Source of the DNA: Candidatus Methanomethylicus oleisabuli
GTDB lineage: Archaea > Thermoproteota > Methanomethylicia > Methanomethylicales > Methanomethylicaceae
Assembly (NCBI GenBank): GCA_001717025.1
Contig: MAGU01000027.1
Location: forward strand, 1-43,399
Direction: 5' to 3'
Length of the DNA: 43,399 nt
Shown here: in pieces, positions 25,399 through 33,630 of the stretch
How positions within the stretch are numbered: the first letter of the stretch is position 1
Layout: the number at the start of each line of letters is the position of its first letter
Notes under the pieces: model-generated
Seen by the model: only the letters and a program-made list of their open reading frames with translations
What the model was told of the DNA's origin: nothing
Databases searched by the model: none
Translations under genes and position numbers: made by a program

Positions 25399-26534
25399 TG
25401 CGAGAACCCCCTGACGAACTCGTCGAATAGGTACCCTGTCTCGCCTGGCCCCGGCCTCGCCTCTGGATGGAACTGGACCCCGAAGACAGGCTTGCTCGAG
25501 TGAGTTATGCCCTCGACTGTGCCATCGTTGGCGTTCTTAAATGAGATTGAAAAGCAGGTGCCTTCGAGGCTCTCGCCCTTTATTGCATAGCCATGGTTTT
25601 GGCTTGTGATGTAGCACCTGCCCGTCTTTGCATCGACGCAAGGCTGGTTCTGACCCCGGTGCCCATATGGCAGCTTGTAAGTATCCGCGCCTGCCGCGAG
25701 GGCTAAGATCTGGTTCCCGAGGCATATCCCCATGATCGGGAGACCCATCTCGAGCAACCCTTTCGTCGTCGCGATGGTGGGGGCGCACTCCTTCGGATCT
25801 CCCGGTCCGTTCGATATTACCACGCCATCAGGCCTGTAGGAGAGCACCTCGTCTAGACCGGCGTCGTAGGGCAGCCGAACGGCCCTTATAGACCTCTCTA
25901 GGACCCCGCGCAGTATGCCGTACTTTGTTCCGCAATCGATCATCACGACGGTCTTCTTGCCAGAGGCGTTGTAGACCGCCGGCGCTCTAATGGTAACGTT
26001 CTTGACGTGGCTGGTGCTTTCACGCGGTGAGCCGCCGGCCACACCCGTAGGCGGCGGGGGCGGAGCGCCCCGCCCTACTGTGAGGGTGCCGAGCATGGTT
26101 CCCTTGGTCCTGAGGCGCTTCGTGAGCGCGCGTGTATCGATCCCGCTTATGACGGGTATGCCCTGCTCCTTCAGCCATGATTCCAGATCGGTGGCGCACG
26201 TCCAGTGGCTCGGGTGGGGCTGGAGCTCATACACGGCATAGCCTGAGACCTGGACCCTCTCGGACTCGAAGTGGACAGGCAGCCCATATGAATCCCTGAC
26301 GGTCATGGACGGGACGCCATAGCACCCGATCAGAGGGTAAGTCTGAACGAGGATCTGACCATTGTAAGAAGGGTCTGTGAGGGACTCGGGGTATCCAACC
26401 ATACCGGTGTTAAACACGACCTCGCACGTGACCTCGGCTTGGGCGCCGTGCCCTTCGCCTTCGAAAGTCGTGCCGTCTTCGAGCACTAGATAAGCCTTAA
26501 TTTTTTTCCACCAATGCAAAACTGCAGGGATCAT
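25395..26534 (-). CDS. carA: carbamoyl phosphate synthase small (glutaminase) subunit
   Basis: Hydrolyses glutamine and channels ammonia to CarB. The N-terminal domain begins KAYLVLEDGTTFEGEGHG. The C-terminal class I glutaminase has nucleophile Cys ~271 in GICLGNQ, with His ~356 and Glu ~358 in FHPEARPGPGETGY. Between them is an atypical proline-rich linker (GRGAPPPPPTGVAGG). The track start ATG 26534 adds 12 residues ahead of the usual N-terminus. It has no SD but has an AT-rich TATA-like stretch about 28 bases upstream, so it may be leaderless. An ATT codon at 26501, preceded by GGTGG, is a non-canonical alternative. Confidence 0.93.
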   Translation of the reverse strand: MIPAVLHWWKKIKAYLVLEDGTTFEGEGHGAQAEVTCEVVFNTGMVGYPESLTDPSYNGQILVQTYPLIGCYGVPSMTVRDSYGLPVHFESERVQVSGYAVYELQPHPSHWTCATDLESWLKEQGIPVISGIDTRALTKRLRTKGTMLGTLTVGRGAPPPPPTGVAGGSPRESTSHVKNVTIRAPAVYNASGKKTVVMIDCGTKYGILRGVLERSIRAVRLPYDAGLDEVLSYRPDGVVISNGPGDPKECAPTIATTKGLLEMGLPIMGICLGNQILALAAGADTYKLPYGHRGQNQPCVDAKTGRCYITSQNHGYAIKGESLEGTCFSISFKNANDGTVEGITHSSKPVFGVQFHPEARPGPGETGYLFDEFVRGFSQ

Positions 26535-26859
26535 ATTTATTCGTTTTTATCATAAAAATTTAATTCTTCTATGTGAAAAATAAAACAGCCGTTATCATCC
26601 ATGGTAAAAAAAGCGTCTATTTTGACAGTTCATCAGGCAACCATAATGAGTCTTTAAGGAGTCTTTGTCTCATTTCAGAGAGTCGGTTTTTATGCGTAGG
26701 AGGCTAAGATTACTTTTTCTAGCGCCCAATTATGCACGGTATAATTCAATATATTTATCAAAAATATTGAATCTTAAAATAAAGTGCCTAAATTTAAAGG
26801 AAAATTGATATATAAATTTGCGCATCTCCGCCATATATAGCATGACAGCCGCTCGCTGC
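26535..26859. other. 325-base AT-rich intergenic region
   Basis: Lies between the carA start and the end of the nuoM-type gene, both on the minus strand. It should hold the carAB promoter and the 3' end of the membrane operon. I see no gene. It contains a direct repeat GAGTCTTT (26648-26655 and 26659-26666, 11-base period) and an inverted repeat listed separately. Several TATA-like stretches are present, so a single promoter cannot be chosen. Confidence 0.5.
26744..26772. repeat. perfect 9-base inverted repeat
   Basis: ATTCAATAT and ATATTGAAT flank an 11-base spacer. It lies about 90 bases downstream of the nuoM-type stop on that strand and 210 bases upstream of carA. It could be a transcript 3' stem-loop or a regulator-binding dyad. 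Confidence 0.45.
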
Positions 26860-28350
26860 CTAAGGAATGCCCGTGAAGGCAGGAATCAGGAGCCGCGTTA
26901 TTATCTCAGGATATATCCCTATCAGCAGCGACACCGCGGCTAGCACGAGCAGGGGCACGAGCATCGTAAGCGGCGCCTCGCGAACGTTCTCGTGGTCGGG
27001 ACGAGGCGGACCGAAGAATATGCGCATGACCGGCCAAAATGTGTAAACAGAAGTGAGAAAGGTCGCAAAGATCCCGAGAACGGCAACCGAGAGGGCTGCA
27101 ACTGATCCCTGAATGCCTTGCTGGAATATGCCGACGAACATGATCCATTCAGAGGGGAAGCCGCTGAAGGGAGGTATCGCAGAGAGTATCATAGAGCCCA
27201 CTATGCATAGCGTGGCAGTAACAGGCATCCGCTTTGCCAGCCCGCCCATCTGGCGCATGTCCCTCGCCCCAGTTCTGTATACCACGATGCCAGCAACTGA
27301 GAACAGTATTGCCTTGCCCAGCGAGTGGCTAATGAAGTAAAAGACTGCCCCGGTGGCGCCGAAGGCAGAGCAGCTAGCAAGACCGAGGAGCGAGTACGCT
27401 GTTTGACCTATCGTCGAGCAGGCGTATAGGCGCTTGATGTCGTCCTGTGCCAAGGTAAGGTAGGCGCCATAGACCATGGTCACGACCGCCCACACCATAA
27501 GGGGGAGGCTGAAGAGCTCGAATATGCTTGGGATCTGCTGGACGAAGATCCTTGCAATTAGGTAGTTCTCGATGCCGACGATGATGGCGAGAACGCCCGC
27601 AATGCACGAGGGGTGCTCTGCGTGAACCCAAGGCAGCCAGACGTGAAAGCCGAAGACTGCCAGCTTCACGAGCATGCCGAGAAGCATGAGCAGGGCGGAC
27701 CACAGCGCGAGCGGGGTTCCAACGAGCGCAGGCAGGTCAGAGATCATGAAGCTCCCAGTCTGCGAGTATGCCAGAACAGACCCCAGAAGGAAGAGGGCTC
27801 CGGCAATAAAGCCCCACAAGAAGCACATCGTCGCGACCCTGTGACGGGTGACGTACCCGAAGTGATCCATTATGAAGTAAAGGGGGATAAGGAGTATGTC
27901 CAGAAAGATGTAGACCTCGATGAGGTTTGTTGCGAAGGCTATGCCGAGTAAGCCAGTCGAGAAGAGCATAAACAGCGAGTAATAGAAGGCGTTCAGCGAG
28001 TTGCTCTCCCTGTTGTATATGGCATGGATACGGTGATCCAAGTACTCTGTAGAGAATATCACAAGTGCATTGCATACGAGGTTCGCGATGAGGGCAACCG
28101 GCAGGCTGAGACCGTCTGCCGAGAATCCGAATTCTAGCGCGAACAACGCGTTGGTCCAGGCATAGGTTTCCACAACTGGTGCGGAACCGTTCCAAAGGTC
28201 AAACATCGCAGATGCGAGCAGGATGTTGGTATATGCAAGTATGGCACCGGAGACCCAAGCGACGCGCCTACCGAGCCTCCTGCCAAGCACTGCGATTAGG
28301 GGCATTGAGATCAACGGCAGCAACACCGCTTGTAGGAGCATGAATGGCAT
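26860..28350 (-). CDS. NuoM/FpoM-like antiporter subunit of the complex I-like hydrogenase
   Basis: A polytopic ion-translocating membrane subunit of the Nuo/Mrp antiporter family, 496 residues with about 14 hydrophobic segments. Family features are DGLSLPVALIANLVC, a cluster around VYIFLDILLIPLYF, KLAVFGFHVWLPWVHAEHPS (loop and TM7-8 region) and LAQDDIKRLYACSTIGQTAYSLLG (TM9-10). The track start at TTG 28374 overlaps nuoL. ATG 28350, 7 bases after the nuoL stop, is better. It is the last gene of the minus operon. NuoM and MrpD types are related, so the label rests on position and overall pattern. Confidence 0.88.
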   Translation of the reverse strand: MPFMLLQAVLLPLISMPLIAVLGRRLGRRVAWVSGAILAYTNILLASAMFDLWNGSAPVVETYAWTNALFALEFGFSADGLSLPVALIANLVCNALVIFSTEYLDHRIHAIYNRESNSLNAFYYSLFMLFSTGLLGIAFATNLIEVYIFLDILLIPLYFIMDHFGYVTRHRVATMCFLWGFIAGALFLLGSVLAYSQTGSFMISDLPALVGTPLALWSALLMLLGMLVKLAVFGFHVWLPWVHAEHPSCIAGVLAIIVGIENYLIARIFVQQIPSIFELFSLPLMVWAVVTMVYGAYLTLAQDDIKRLYACSTIGQTAYSLLGLASCSAFGATGAVFYFISHSLGKAILFSVAGIVVYRTGARDMRQMGGLAKRMPVTATLCIVGSMILSAIPPFSGFPSEWIMFVGIFQQGIQGSVAALSVAVLGIFATFLTSVYTFWPVMRIFFGPPRPDHENVREAPLTMLVPLLVLAAVSLLIGIYPEIITRLLIPAFTGIP

Positions 28351-28357
28351 GTTCGTC

Positions 28358-30451
28358 TCACAGCACCCCTGCAAATATAGTGATCAAAAGAAGCGCAACA
28401 ACCGTGGCCACAAAGTAGATGATGTTTACGGAGAGGATGCCAGTCTGGATGCGCCGCAGTCCACGGCTCGCTGCGCCGATAAGTGATGGGACCCCTACAT
28501 TTATCGCCGCGTCCATAGCTCCCTCGATATGCTTCGCTATAGGGGACCGCATAGCGAGGGTCCATCCAACGAATACCTTGTTGCACACAGCGTCGATGTA
28601 GTACCTGTTCCAGAGAAGCCTGTGGATCGCCTGCAGAGACCGGTGCCGCGCAAGCAGGTCTTCCGCGCACCACTTGTGCTGGACATAGATCCTGTAGGCA
28701 GGCAGGGCGCCTATCGCAATCATGACCACTGAGCTGACTGAGAGGATGAGGCTGATAGGCAGACCCTGAGGGGCATGCGTAGGCACCAGGCTTGCTAACG
28801 GCAGCCCGAGCGTATCGATGAGGTAGGCATCAAATGTCTGCCTGATGGATCCGCCGAGCCAAGGCCCTACGCAGCTCAACAGTACGGTTAGCGCGGCAAG
28901 GACGCCACACGGTAGCAGCATCAGGGCCGGCACCGCCGAGTGCACATTATCACCATGACCTTTGGATTCTTGCTCGGTAGGGGAGGCGAATCTTGGGGCA
29001 ACATAGCCTGCACCCGACGACCCGTTGCAGAACATCATCCCCAAGACGCGGATGACGGAGAAGATGGTTAAGATGACGCTGAGGGAGGCCACTGCGAATA
29101 GCACGTACTGCCCGCTCTCGAGGCAGGACATGAGGATGCCCTCCTTGCTCCAGAATCCCGAGAACGGCGGGGCTCCGGCAAGCGCTAGGCCCCCTATGAC
29201 CATAAAGACAAGGACGCGACGCATGGACTTGCTGGAGAGCCGCATCTCGTTGACATATATGGAGCCTGAGACGTGGATCGCTATACCAGCGCATAGGAAG
29301 AGTGCGGCCTTGTATACGCCGTGGTTTATGAGGTGGAATACGCCGGAGTAGAGACCCTCGACCAGCGAGGATGGGCTGAGTCCGCTCACTCCAAGGGATA
29401 GCATCATGTATCCTATTGCGCTGATGGTTGAGTATGCTAAAACCTTCTTCAGTTCCAGTGCCACCATAGCCTGGGTCGCCCCCAGAAGTATCGTGATCGC
29501 GCCAGATATCGCGATGGCATAGAAGAAGATGAGCGCCTCGGAGAGGCGCGGAGTCATGACCCAGTATGCAAGGAAGAAGATAGGCAGGACCCTCGCGACG
29601 ATGTACACGCCGGCCTTGACCATCGTGGCGGCGTGGATGAGCGCAGAGACTGGCGTCGGACCAGCCATGGCATCGGGTAGCCACTCCTGGAACGGGAACT
29701 GGGCGGATTTGGCGAGGGGACCTGCAACGAATAATAGACAGACGGCAGAGAGCAGCCCCGGCGTCTGGGCGATCTGTGCCACCCATGTGGAAGAGGTCTG
29801 ATACAGCTCCATGAAGTTGAAGGTGCCGGAGTAGATGTAGATGATTATGATGCTTGCCAAGAGCGCCACATCGCCGAAGGTCGTCACTAGCAGCGCCTTA
29901 AGCCCGGCCCTTGAGGGCTTCTGGAATGCGTGCGGCGCTGGTCCGCCGATCCAGTGCTCCCTCTCGTCGTTGTAGTAGTAGCCAATCAGCCCATAGCTGC
30001 AGAGTCCTACCAGCTTCCACCCGATAAAGAAGAGGATGAAGTTGTCGGCCAGTATTAGAAGGAGCATGCCACCAACGAAGAGTGACATGAGGAACCAGTA
30101 CCTTCCTGCTGACGGGTCGCCCTCGACGTACTTCACCGAGTAGACCATTATCAAGAAGCAGAGGAATGCTACGATGTTGACAATGATGATGCTTAGAGGA
30201 TCCACAAGCATGCCCATTCCAACGCTGCCACCGCCCGGTAGCGAGAACCAGAACGCCTGTAGGTCGCTGTAACCTGGACCTGAGAGGGCAGGTAGCAGAG
30301 AGAGAGCCAGGACCATTGAGAGGAACGTGGAGGCGACCACAGGCAAACCCTTCGCCTTAGCAGAAGAGCCGCGCATGCCGAGGGGCACTAGCGAGGCAGC
30401 TATGGGCAGAAGCCAGCAGAGCCATGGCAAGACGCTGGAGTAGGGCAGCAT
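28358..30451 (-). CDS. NuoL/FpoL-like antiporter subunit of the complex I-like hydrogenase
   Basis: The largest membrane subunit, 697 residues. Core antiporter motifs are VDPLSIIIVNIVAF, FIGWKLVGLCSYGLIG, LLVTTFGDVALLA, FPFQEWLPDAMAGPTPVSALIHAATMV and LKKVLAYSTISAIGYM. The insertion NDEREHWIGG is of the Fpo/Nuo L type rather than Mbh type. The C-terminal ~150 residues are likely to include the lateral helix and last TM of NuoL. The start ATG 30451 abuts the upstream stop (TAAATG). It probably supplies one ion path and braces the membrane arm. Confidence 0.93.
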   Translation of the reverse strand: MLPYSSVLPWLCWLLPIAASLVPLGMRGSSAKAKGLPVVASTFLSMVLALSLLPALSGPGYSDLQAFWFSLPGGGSVGMGMLVDPLSIIIVNIVAFLCFLIMVYSVKYVEGDPSAGRYWFLMSLFVGGMLLLILADNFILFFIGWKLVGLCSYGLIGYYYNDEREHWIGGPAPHAFQKPSRAGLKALLVTTFGDVALLASIIIIYIYSGTFNFMELYQTSSTWVAQIAQTPGLLSAVCLLFVAGPLAKSAQFPFQEWLPDAMAGPTPVSALIHAATMVKAGVYIVARVLPIFFLAYWVMTPRLSEALIFFYAIAISGAITILLGATQAMVALELKKVLAYSTISAIGYMMLSLGVSGLSPSSLVEGLYSGVFHLINHGVYKAALFLCAGIAIHVSGSIYVNEMRLSSKSMRRVLVFMVIGGLALAGAPPFSGFWSKEGILMSCLESGQYVLFAVASLSVILTIFSVIRVLGMMFCNGSSGAGYVAPRFASPTEQESKGHGDNVHSAVPALMLLPCGVLAALTVLLSCVGPWLGGSIRQTFDAYLIDTLGLPLASLVPTHAPQGLPISLILSVSSVVMIAIGALPAYRIYVQHKWCAEDLLARHRSLQAIHRLLWNRYYIDAVCNKVFVGWTLAMRSPIAKHIEGAMDAAINVGVPSLIGAASRGLRRIQTGILSVNIIYFVATVVALLLITIFAGVL

Positions 30452-31924
30452 TTACACTCCCCCCTGTGACAGCAGCGTCGTTAGACAGGCTGCAGATTGC
30501 CTCATGAGGTTCATGAGGGGATCCGGCCACAGACCGAAGATTATTATCATGCTGACCAGCGCACATATCGGCACAAGCATCACCCAAGGCGCCTCCCTTG
30601 CGCCCTCCACGGCAGCCGATTCCGCGGGACGGAACATAGCGCCTACAACCCGGAGGTAATAGGCTGCGGAGAGTACGCTGTTGACGATGACAGATATTCC
30701 AAGCCATGCCAGGTCAGACTGGAATGCTGCAGTCACTATGGTCAGTTCACTCATGAACCCGTTCAGGGGCGGCATGCCAATAAGGGCGAATAGTGAGATC
30801 GACAGCGCCGTCGCTGTTACAGGCATCCTACGCGCGATGCCATACATGTCGCTGAGCTGCCTGGTGCCGATCCGATATATCATAGCGCCTACGCAGAGGA
30901 AGGCTACGCCTTTCATCAATGCATGGTTGAATATGTGCATGAAGGTACCTGTCAGTGCCAGCTCCGTCCCAATCGAGAGGCCCGCAAGCATGTACCCCAC
31001 GTGCCCAATGCTTGAGTAGGCGAGGAGCCGCTTGACGTCGCCCTGCAAAAGGGGCATGATATTGCCGACGAGCATCGTTACGACGCTTAGGACCGCGACC
31101 ACGGAGAGCCACTGCGACTGGACAGGCAGGAAGGCGGTGAAGCAGAGCCTGCAGAGCGCGTAGATGCCCGCCTCGATCACAACGCCTGACAAGAGGGCCG
31201 AGATGGGCGATGGGGCGGCGGAGTGTGCATCCGGTAGCCATGTGTGGAGTGGCACAATAGCGGCCTTTACGCCAAATCCAACGAGCAAAATCATCGATGC
31301 GACGTAGAGCCACAAGCTCGGCTGGGAACGACCGAAAGCCAGCGCGAGCCCCTCAAAGCTGAGGGTTCCGCTCATGCCGTATACTAGGGATGTGCCTAGG
31401 AGTATTGTGGCAGATCCTGCGCCACTCATGACGAGGTACTTGAAGGCGGCCTCGATCGAGTCTCCACTACCCCTGCTGAAGGCGACTAGGACGTATGAGG
31501 AGATGCACATCATCTCCCAGAATACGAAGAGCGTGAATAGGTCACCTGAGAATACAACGCCGACCATCCCGCTGACCATCGAGAGGAGGAGGCAGTAGTA
31601 GATTGGCGATCCGCTCTCATTGGCCATGTAAGATACAGAGTAGACGGCGGCGGCCACGGCGAGCAGTAGGAATACCGCCGACATCCCAACCGCCAGCATG
31701 TCGACCCGCATATACGATGCGAAGGCGCCCACGGCGACTGCAGATGTGAATGCGCCTGCCGATGCCTCGAGGTAGACTTCATAGACAGAGACTGCTGAGG
31801 CAGCTAGGGCGGCGACTGAGTAGGCGCCACTTATCGAGCTCCGATTCAGCCTCGCTGCGATCAAACCAACAAGAGGTGACAGACCGGTGAAGATGAGCAG
31901 GAGGTCGAGGGGTAGCGCGAACAT
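30452..31924 (-). CDS. third antiporter-like subunit, MrpD/MbhH-like, in the NuoN position
   Basis: A 490-residue, ~14-TM proton-conducting transporter family protein. Motifs are VFWEMMCISSYVLVAF, KYLVMSGAGSATILLG, HTWLPDAHSAAPSPISAL, IMPLLQGDVKRLLAYSSIGH and MPVTATALSISLFALIGMPPLNGF. The conserved Glu of TM5, the Lys of TM7 (VKAAIVPLH) and the Lys in DVKRLL are present. The TM7-8 text looks closer to MrpD/MbhH/HyfB than to NuoN, although it stands where FpoN/NuoN would be expected. It lies 13 bases after nuoK and abuts nuoL. I call it a functional NuoN replacement by inference. Confidence 0.85.
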   Translation of the reverse strand: MFALPLDLLLIFTGLSPLVGLIAARLNRSSISGAYSVAALAASAVSVYEVYLEASAGAFTSAVAVGAFASYMRVDMLAVGMSAVFLLLAVAAAVYSVSYMANESGSPIYYCLLLSMVSGMVGVVFSGDLFTLFVFWEMMCISSYVLVAFSRGSGDSIEAAFKYLVMSGAGSATILLGTSLVYGMSGTLSFEGLALAFGRSQPSLWLYVASMILLVGFGVKAAIVPLHTWLPDAHSAAPSPISALLSGVVIEAGIYALCRLCFTAFLPVQSQWLSVVAVLSVVTMLVGNIMPLLQGDVKRLLAYSSIGHVGYMLAGLSIGTELALTGTFMHIFNHALMKGVAFLCVGAMIYRIGTRQLSDMYGIARRMPVTATALSISLFALIGMPPLNGFMSELTIVTAAFQSDLAWLGISVIVNSVLSAAYYLRVVGAMFRPAESAAVEGAREAPWVMLVPICALVSMIIIFGLWPDPLMNLMRQSAACLTTLLSQGGV

Positions 31925-31937
31925 GCATGGCAGCTCC

Positions 31938-32246
31938 TTATCCCCTCAGGCGCCTCAACTCCCGGACGTCCAATGTGCCGTAATGCCGGTAGGCGAAGAC
32001 GACAAGTGTTATGGCCACTGCGCTCATGGCGGCGGATAGCCCTATCGAGACGACCACTATGGAATGGGCGAGCGGGTCTACGAATCCTGGCACGCCCGCA
32101 GCGAGCGAGATGAAGCTCAGGTTAGCAGCATTGATCATAATCTCTAGACCGAAGATCATCCTCAGCATATTCCGCTTGGTTGCTAGGCAGTATATTCCGA
32201 CCGCCCAGAGGGCAAAGACAAAGGCTAGAAGGTATGGGGCGTCCAT
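31938..32246 (-). CDS. NuoK/FpoK-like (MrpC-like) membrane subunit
   Basis: A 102-residue protein with three hydrophobic segments: LLAFVFALWAVGIYCL, then GLEIMINAANLSFISLA with the conserved membrane Glu, and IVVVSIGLSAAMSAVAITLVVFAYR. This is the NuoK/MrpC/MbhG family. ATG 32246 is 6 bases after the preceding stop. GTG 32252, immediately after that stop, is an alternative start. It is part of the minus operon J-J-K-N-L-M and expected in the membrane arm next to the NuoJ halves. Confidence 0.9.
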   Translation of the reverse strand: MDAPYLLAFVFALWAVGIYCLATKRNMLRMIFGLEIMINAANLSFISLAAGVPGFVDPLAHSIVVVSIGLSAAMSAVAITLVVFAYRHYGTLDVRELRRLRG

Positions 32247-32252
32247 TCTCAC

Positions 32253-32525
32253 TCACTCAGCCTCATTATCGCTTCGGAGCATGGCGAGGCAGGCTATCGC
32301 TGCAGCGAAGATCGCGAATGCCTGCGCGATGACGTCTAGTCCCCTGTATGTCCACATGAACCGGCTCGCCTCTGGCCCCAAATCAGCGGAGTCGGGTAGG
32401 AGCCTGCCGGAGACGTCACCGTAGCCGAAGACCTGGAATGGATGCTGGACTGCCAGCGCAACCAGCGAGACGGCTAACATCGCGGCGAGTACTCCGCCGG
32501 CTATGGTGATCCAATCCGAGCGCAT
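32253..32525 (-). CDS. NuoJ C-terminal-half-like (MbhE-like) membrane subunit
   Basis: A 90-residue protein with two hydrophobic segments: ITIAGGVLAAMLAVSLVALAV near the start and DVIAQAFAIFAAAIACLAML near the end. The WTYRGLDVIAQAF segment resembles the YRGLDTLGE motif of MbhE and the MrpA C-terminus, and of C-terminal FpoJ halves. It starts one base after the upstream NuoJ N-half stop and ends directly before nuoK. The identification depends on position plus this short motif. Confidence 0.7.
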   Translation of the reverse strand: MRSDWITIAGGVLAAMLAVSLVALAVQHPFQVFGYGDVSGRLLPDSADLGPEASRFMWTYRGLDVIAQAFAIFAAAIACLAMLRSDNEAE

Positions 32526-32526
32526 A

Positions 32527-32778
32527 TCATTTGAGACTCTCCTTCATCTTTGTCAAGGTGATCGCCGCTAGGAAGATCGTGACCACCGCCCCAGCGTAGA
32601 CGAGCAGCTGAAATACGGCAACATAAGGCGCGTTCAGCAACCAGTACATGGCGGCGATGGTGATGCACATTCCGCAGAATGACATTATGGCGTAGAGCAG
32701 ATTCTTCAACTCGACGGCAGATAACGCCAGCAACAAGGTAACGACCATCAATATGAAGAATAGGAGGTCGTATTGCAT
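32527..32778 (-). CDS. NuoJ N-terminal-half-like membrane subunit
   Basis: An 83-residue protein with three hydrophobic segments. MYWLLNAPYVAVFQLLVYAG is the NuoJ/MbhD signature, preceded by VELKNLLYAIMSF. The usual NuoJ is about twice this length, and the remainder is encoded by the next gene. ATG 32778 begins the minus operon, divergent from nuoA across an 87-base gap. The minus strand of that gap contains AATAAAATAATAA, which could serve as TATA-like sequence. Confidence 0.85.
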   Translation of the reverse strand: MQYDLLFFILMVVTLLLALSAVELKNLLYAIMSFCGMCITIAAMYWLLNAPYVAVFQLLVYAGAVVTIFLAAITLTKMKESLK

Positions 32779-32822
32779 GACGCTGCGCCGCCAAGCGTTA
32801 TTATTTTATTGATAAAAAATGA

Positions 32823-32832
32823 TTTATATAAG
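32823..32832 (+). promoter_or_regulatory. TATA-box-like element for the nuoA-I operon
   Basis: TTTATATAAG lies 34-43 bases before the nuoA ATG, in the divergent gap separating the two halves of the complex. It may be shared with control of the minus operon. Confidence 0.5.
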
Positions 32833-32865
32833 ATACTAATAAAAGCTTCCATCGGGTACTCGCCG

Positions 32866-33204
32866 ATGATTGCGGCAGGGGCTTTTCCGTTAATCGCTGG
32901 TTTTTCGCTCGCCCTGTTGGTCGTGCTCACCATATACATCATCGGGAAGAGGATCGCCCCGAAGGGAAGCGGAGCAGGAGGTGCGAAGACGGACCCCTAT
33001 GCTTGCGGCGAGGACATGCCGGCGGAGGAGACGCAGATGAACCTCGAGAGGTTTCTGATCTTCGCTCTCTTCTTCCTAGTGTTCGACGTTACGGCGTTCA
33101 TGATGGCGACGTCTTATTTCACACTCGGGGTATTGCCCATCATCTATGTTTCAGTCATCATAGTTGGGGTAGCAGCTCTGATCCTCTCTAGGGGGAAGGC
33201 ATAG
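32866..33204 (+). CDS. NuoA/FpoA-like membrane subunit
   Basis: A 112-residue protein with three TM helices. The first is FPLIAGFSLALLVVLTIYIIG. It is followed by the NuoA loop TDPYACGEDMPAEETQMNLERFL, then FALFFLVFDVTAFMMAT with the conserved acidic residue, and a last helix IIYVSVIIVGVAALIL. The Cys in YACGED corresponds to the mobile TM1-2 loop of complex I. The track start adds 31 AT-derived residues. ATG 32866 gives the family length. The subunit is absent from Mbh, Ech and Hyc hydrogenases as I know them, which makes it noteworthy beside hydrogenase-type NuoB/NuoD. It abuts nuoB. Confidence 0.9.
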   Translation: MIAAGAFPLIAGFSLALLVVLTIYIIGKRIAPKGSGAGGAKTDPYACGEDMPAEETQMNLERFLIFALFFLVFDVTAFMMATSYFTLGVLPIIYVSVIIVGVAALILSRGKA

Positions 33205-33630
33205 ATGGTGGTCAACTGGGCACGTTCTGGGTCGCCTTGGTTGATCCACTTCAACACGGGAGGATGCAACGGCTGCGACATCGAGTTCGTCGCGGCGGTC
33301 ACCCCCGTCTACGATGTTGAGCGCTTCGGCATAAAGCTGCAGGGCAGCCCGAGGCATGCCGACATACTCGCCGCGACGGGGCCGGTGACCTCCCAGATAG
33401 CTCAGAGCCTGAGGAGGGTCTACGATCAGATGCCATCGCCGAAGTTCGTAGTCGCACTCGGAACATGCGCCGTAAGCGGGGCGCCCTTCAGGAACTGCTA
33501 CAGCATCCAAGGCGGCATCGATTCGGTCATCCCGGTGGATGTGTATGTGCCCGGATGCCCGCCGAGGCCTGAGGCGATGATCGACGGGATCGCGAAGCTG
33601 CTGCAGAGGATCAGGGGTGCCAAAAAGTGA
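33205..33630 (+). CDS. NuoB-like small subunit, [NiFe] hydrogenase type
   Basis: A 141-residue iron-sulfur subunit holding the cluster next to the active site. The Cys ligands are C21 and C24 in GGCNGCDIE, C88 in GTCAVSG and C118 in VPGCPPRPE. The CxxC spacing is that of group 4 hydrogenases (EchC, MbhJ, HycG) rather than the adjacent Cys pair usual for complex I NuoB. TPVYDVERFGIK and SPRHADIL also read like hydrogenase small subunits. It starts directly after the nuoA stop and its stop overlaps nuoC. It is predicted to sit at the cytoplasmic face. Confidence 0.93.
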   Translation: MVVNWARSGSPWLIHFNTGGCNGCDIEFVAAVTPVYDVERFGIKLQGSPRHADILAATGPVTSQIAQSLRRVYDQMPSPKFVVALGTCAVSGAPFRNCYSIQGGIDSVIPVDVYVPGCPPRPEAMIDGIAKLLQRIRGAKK

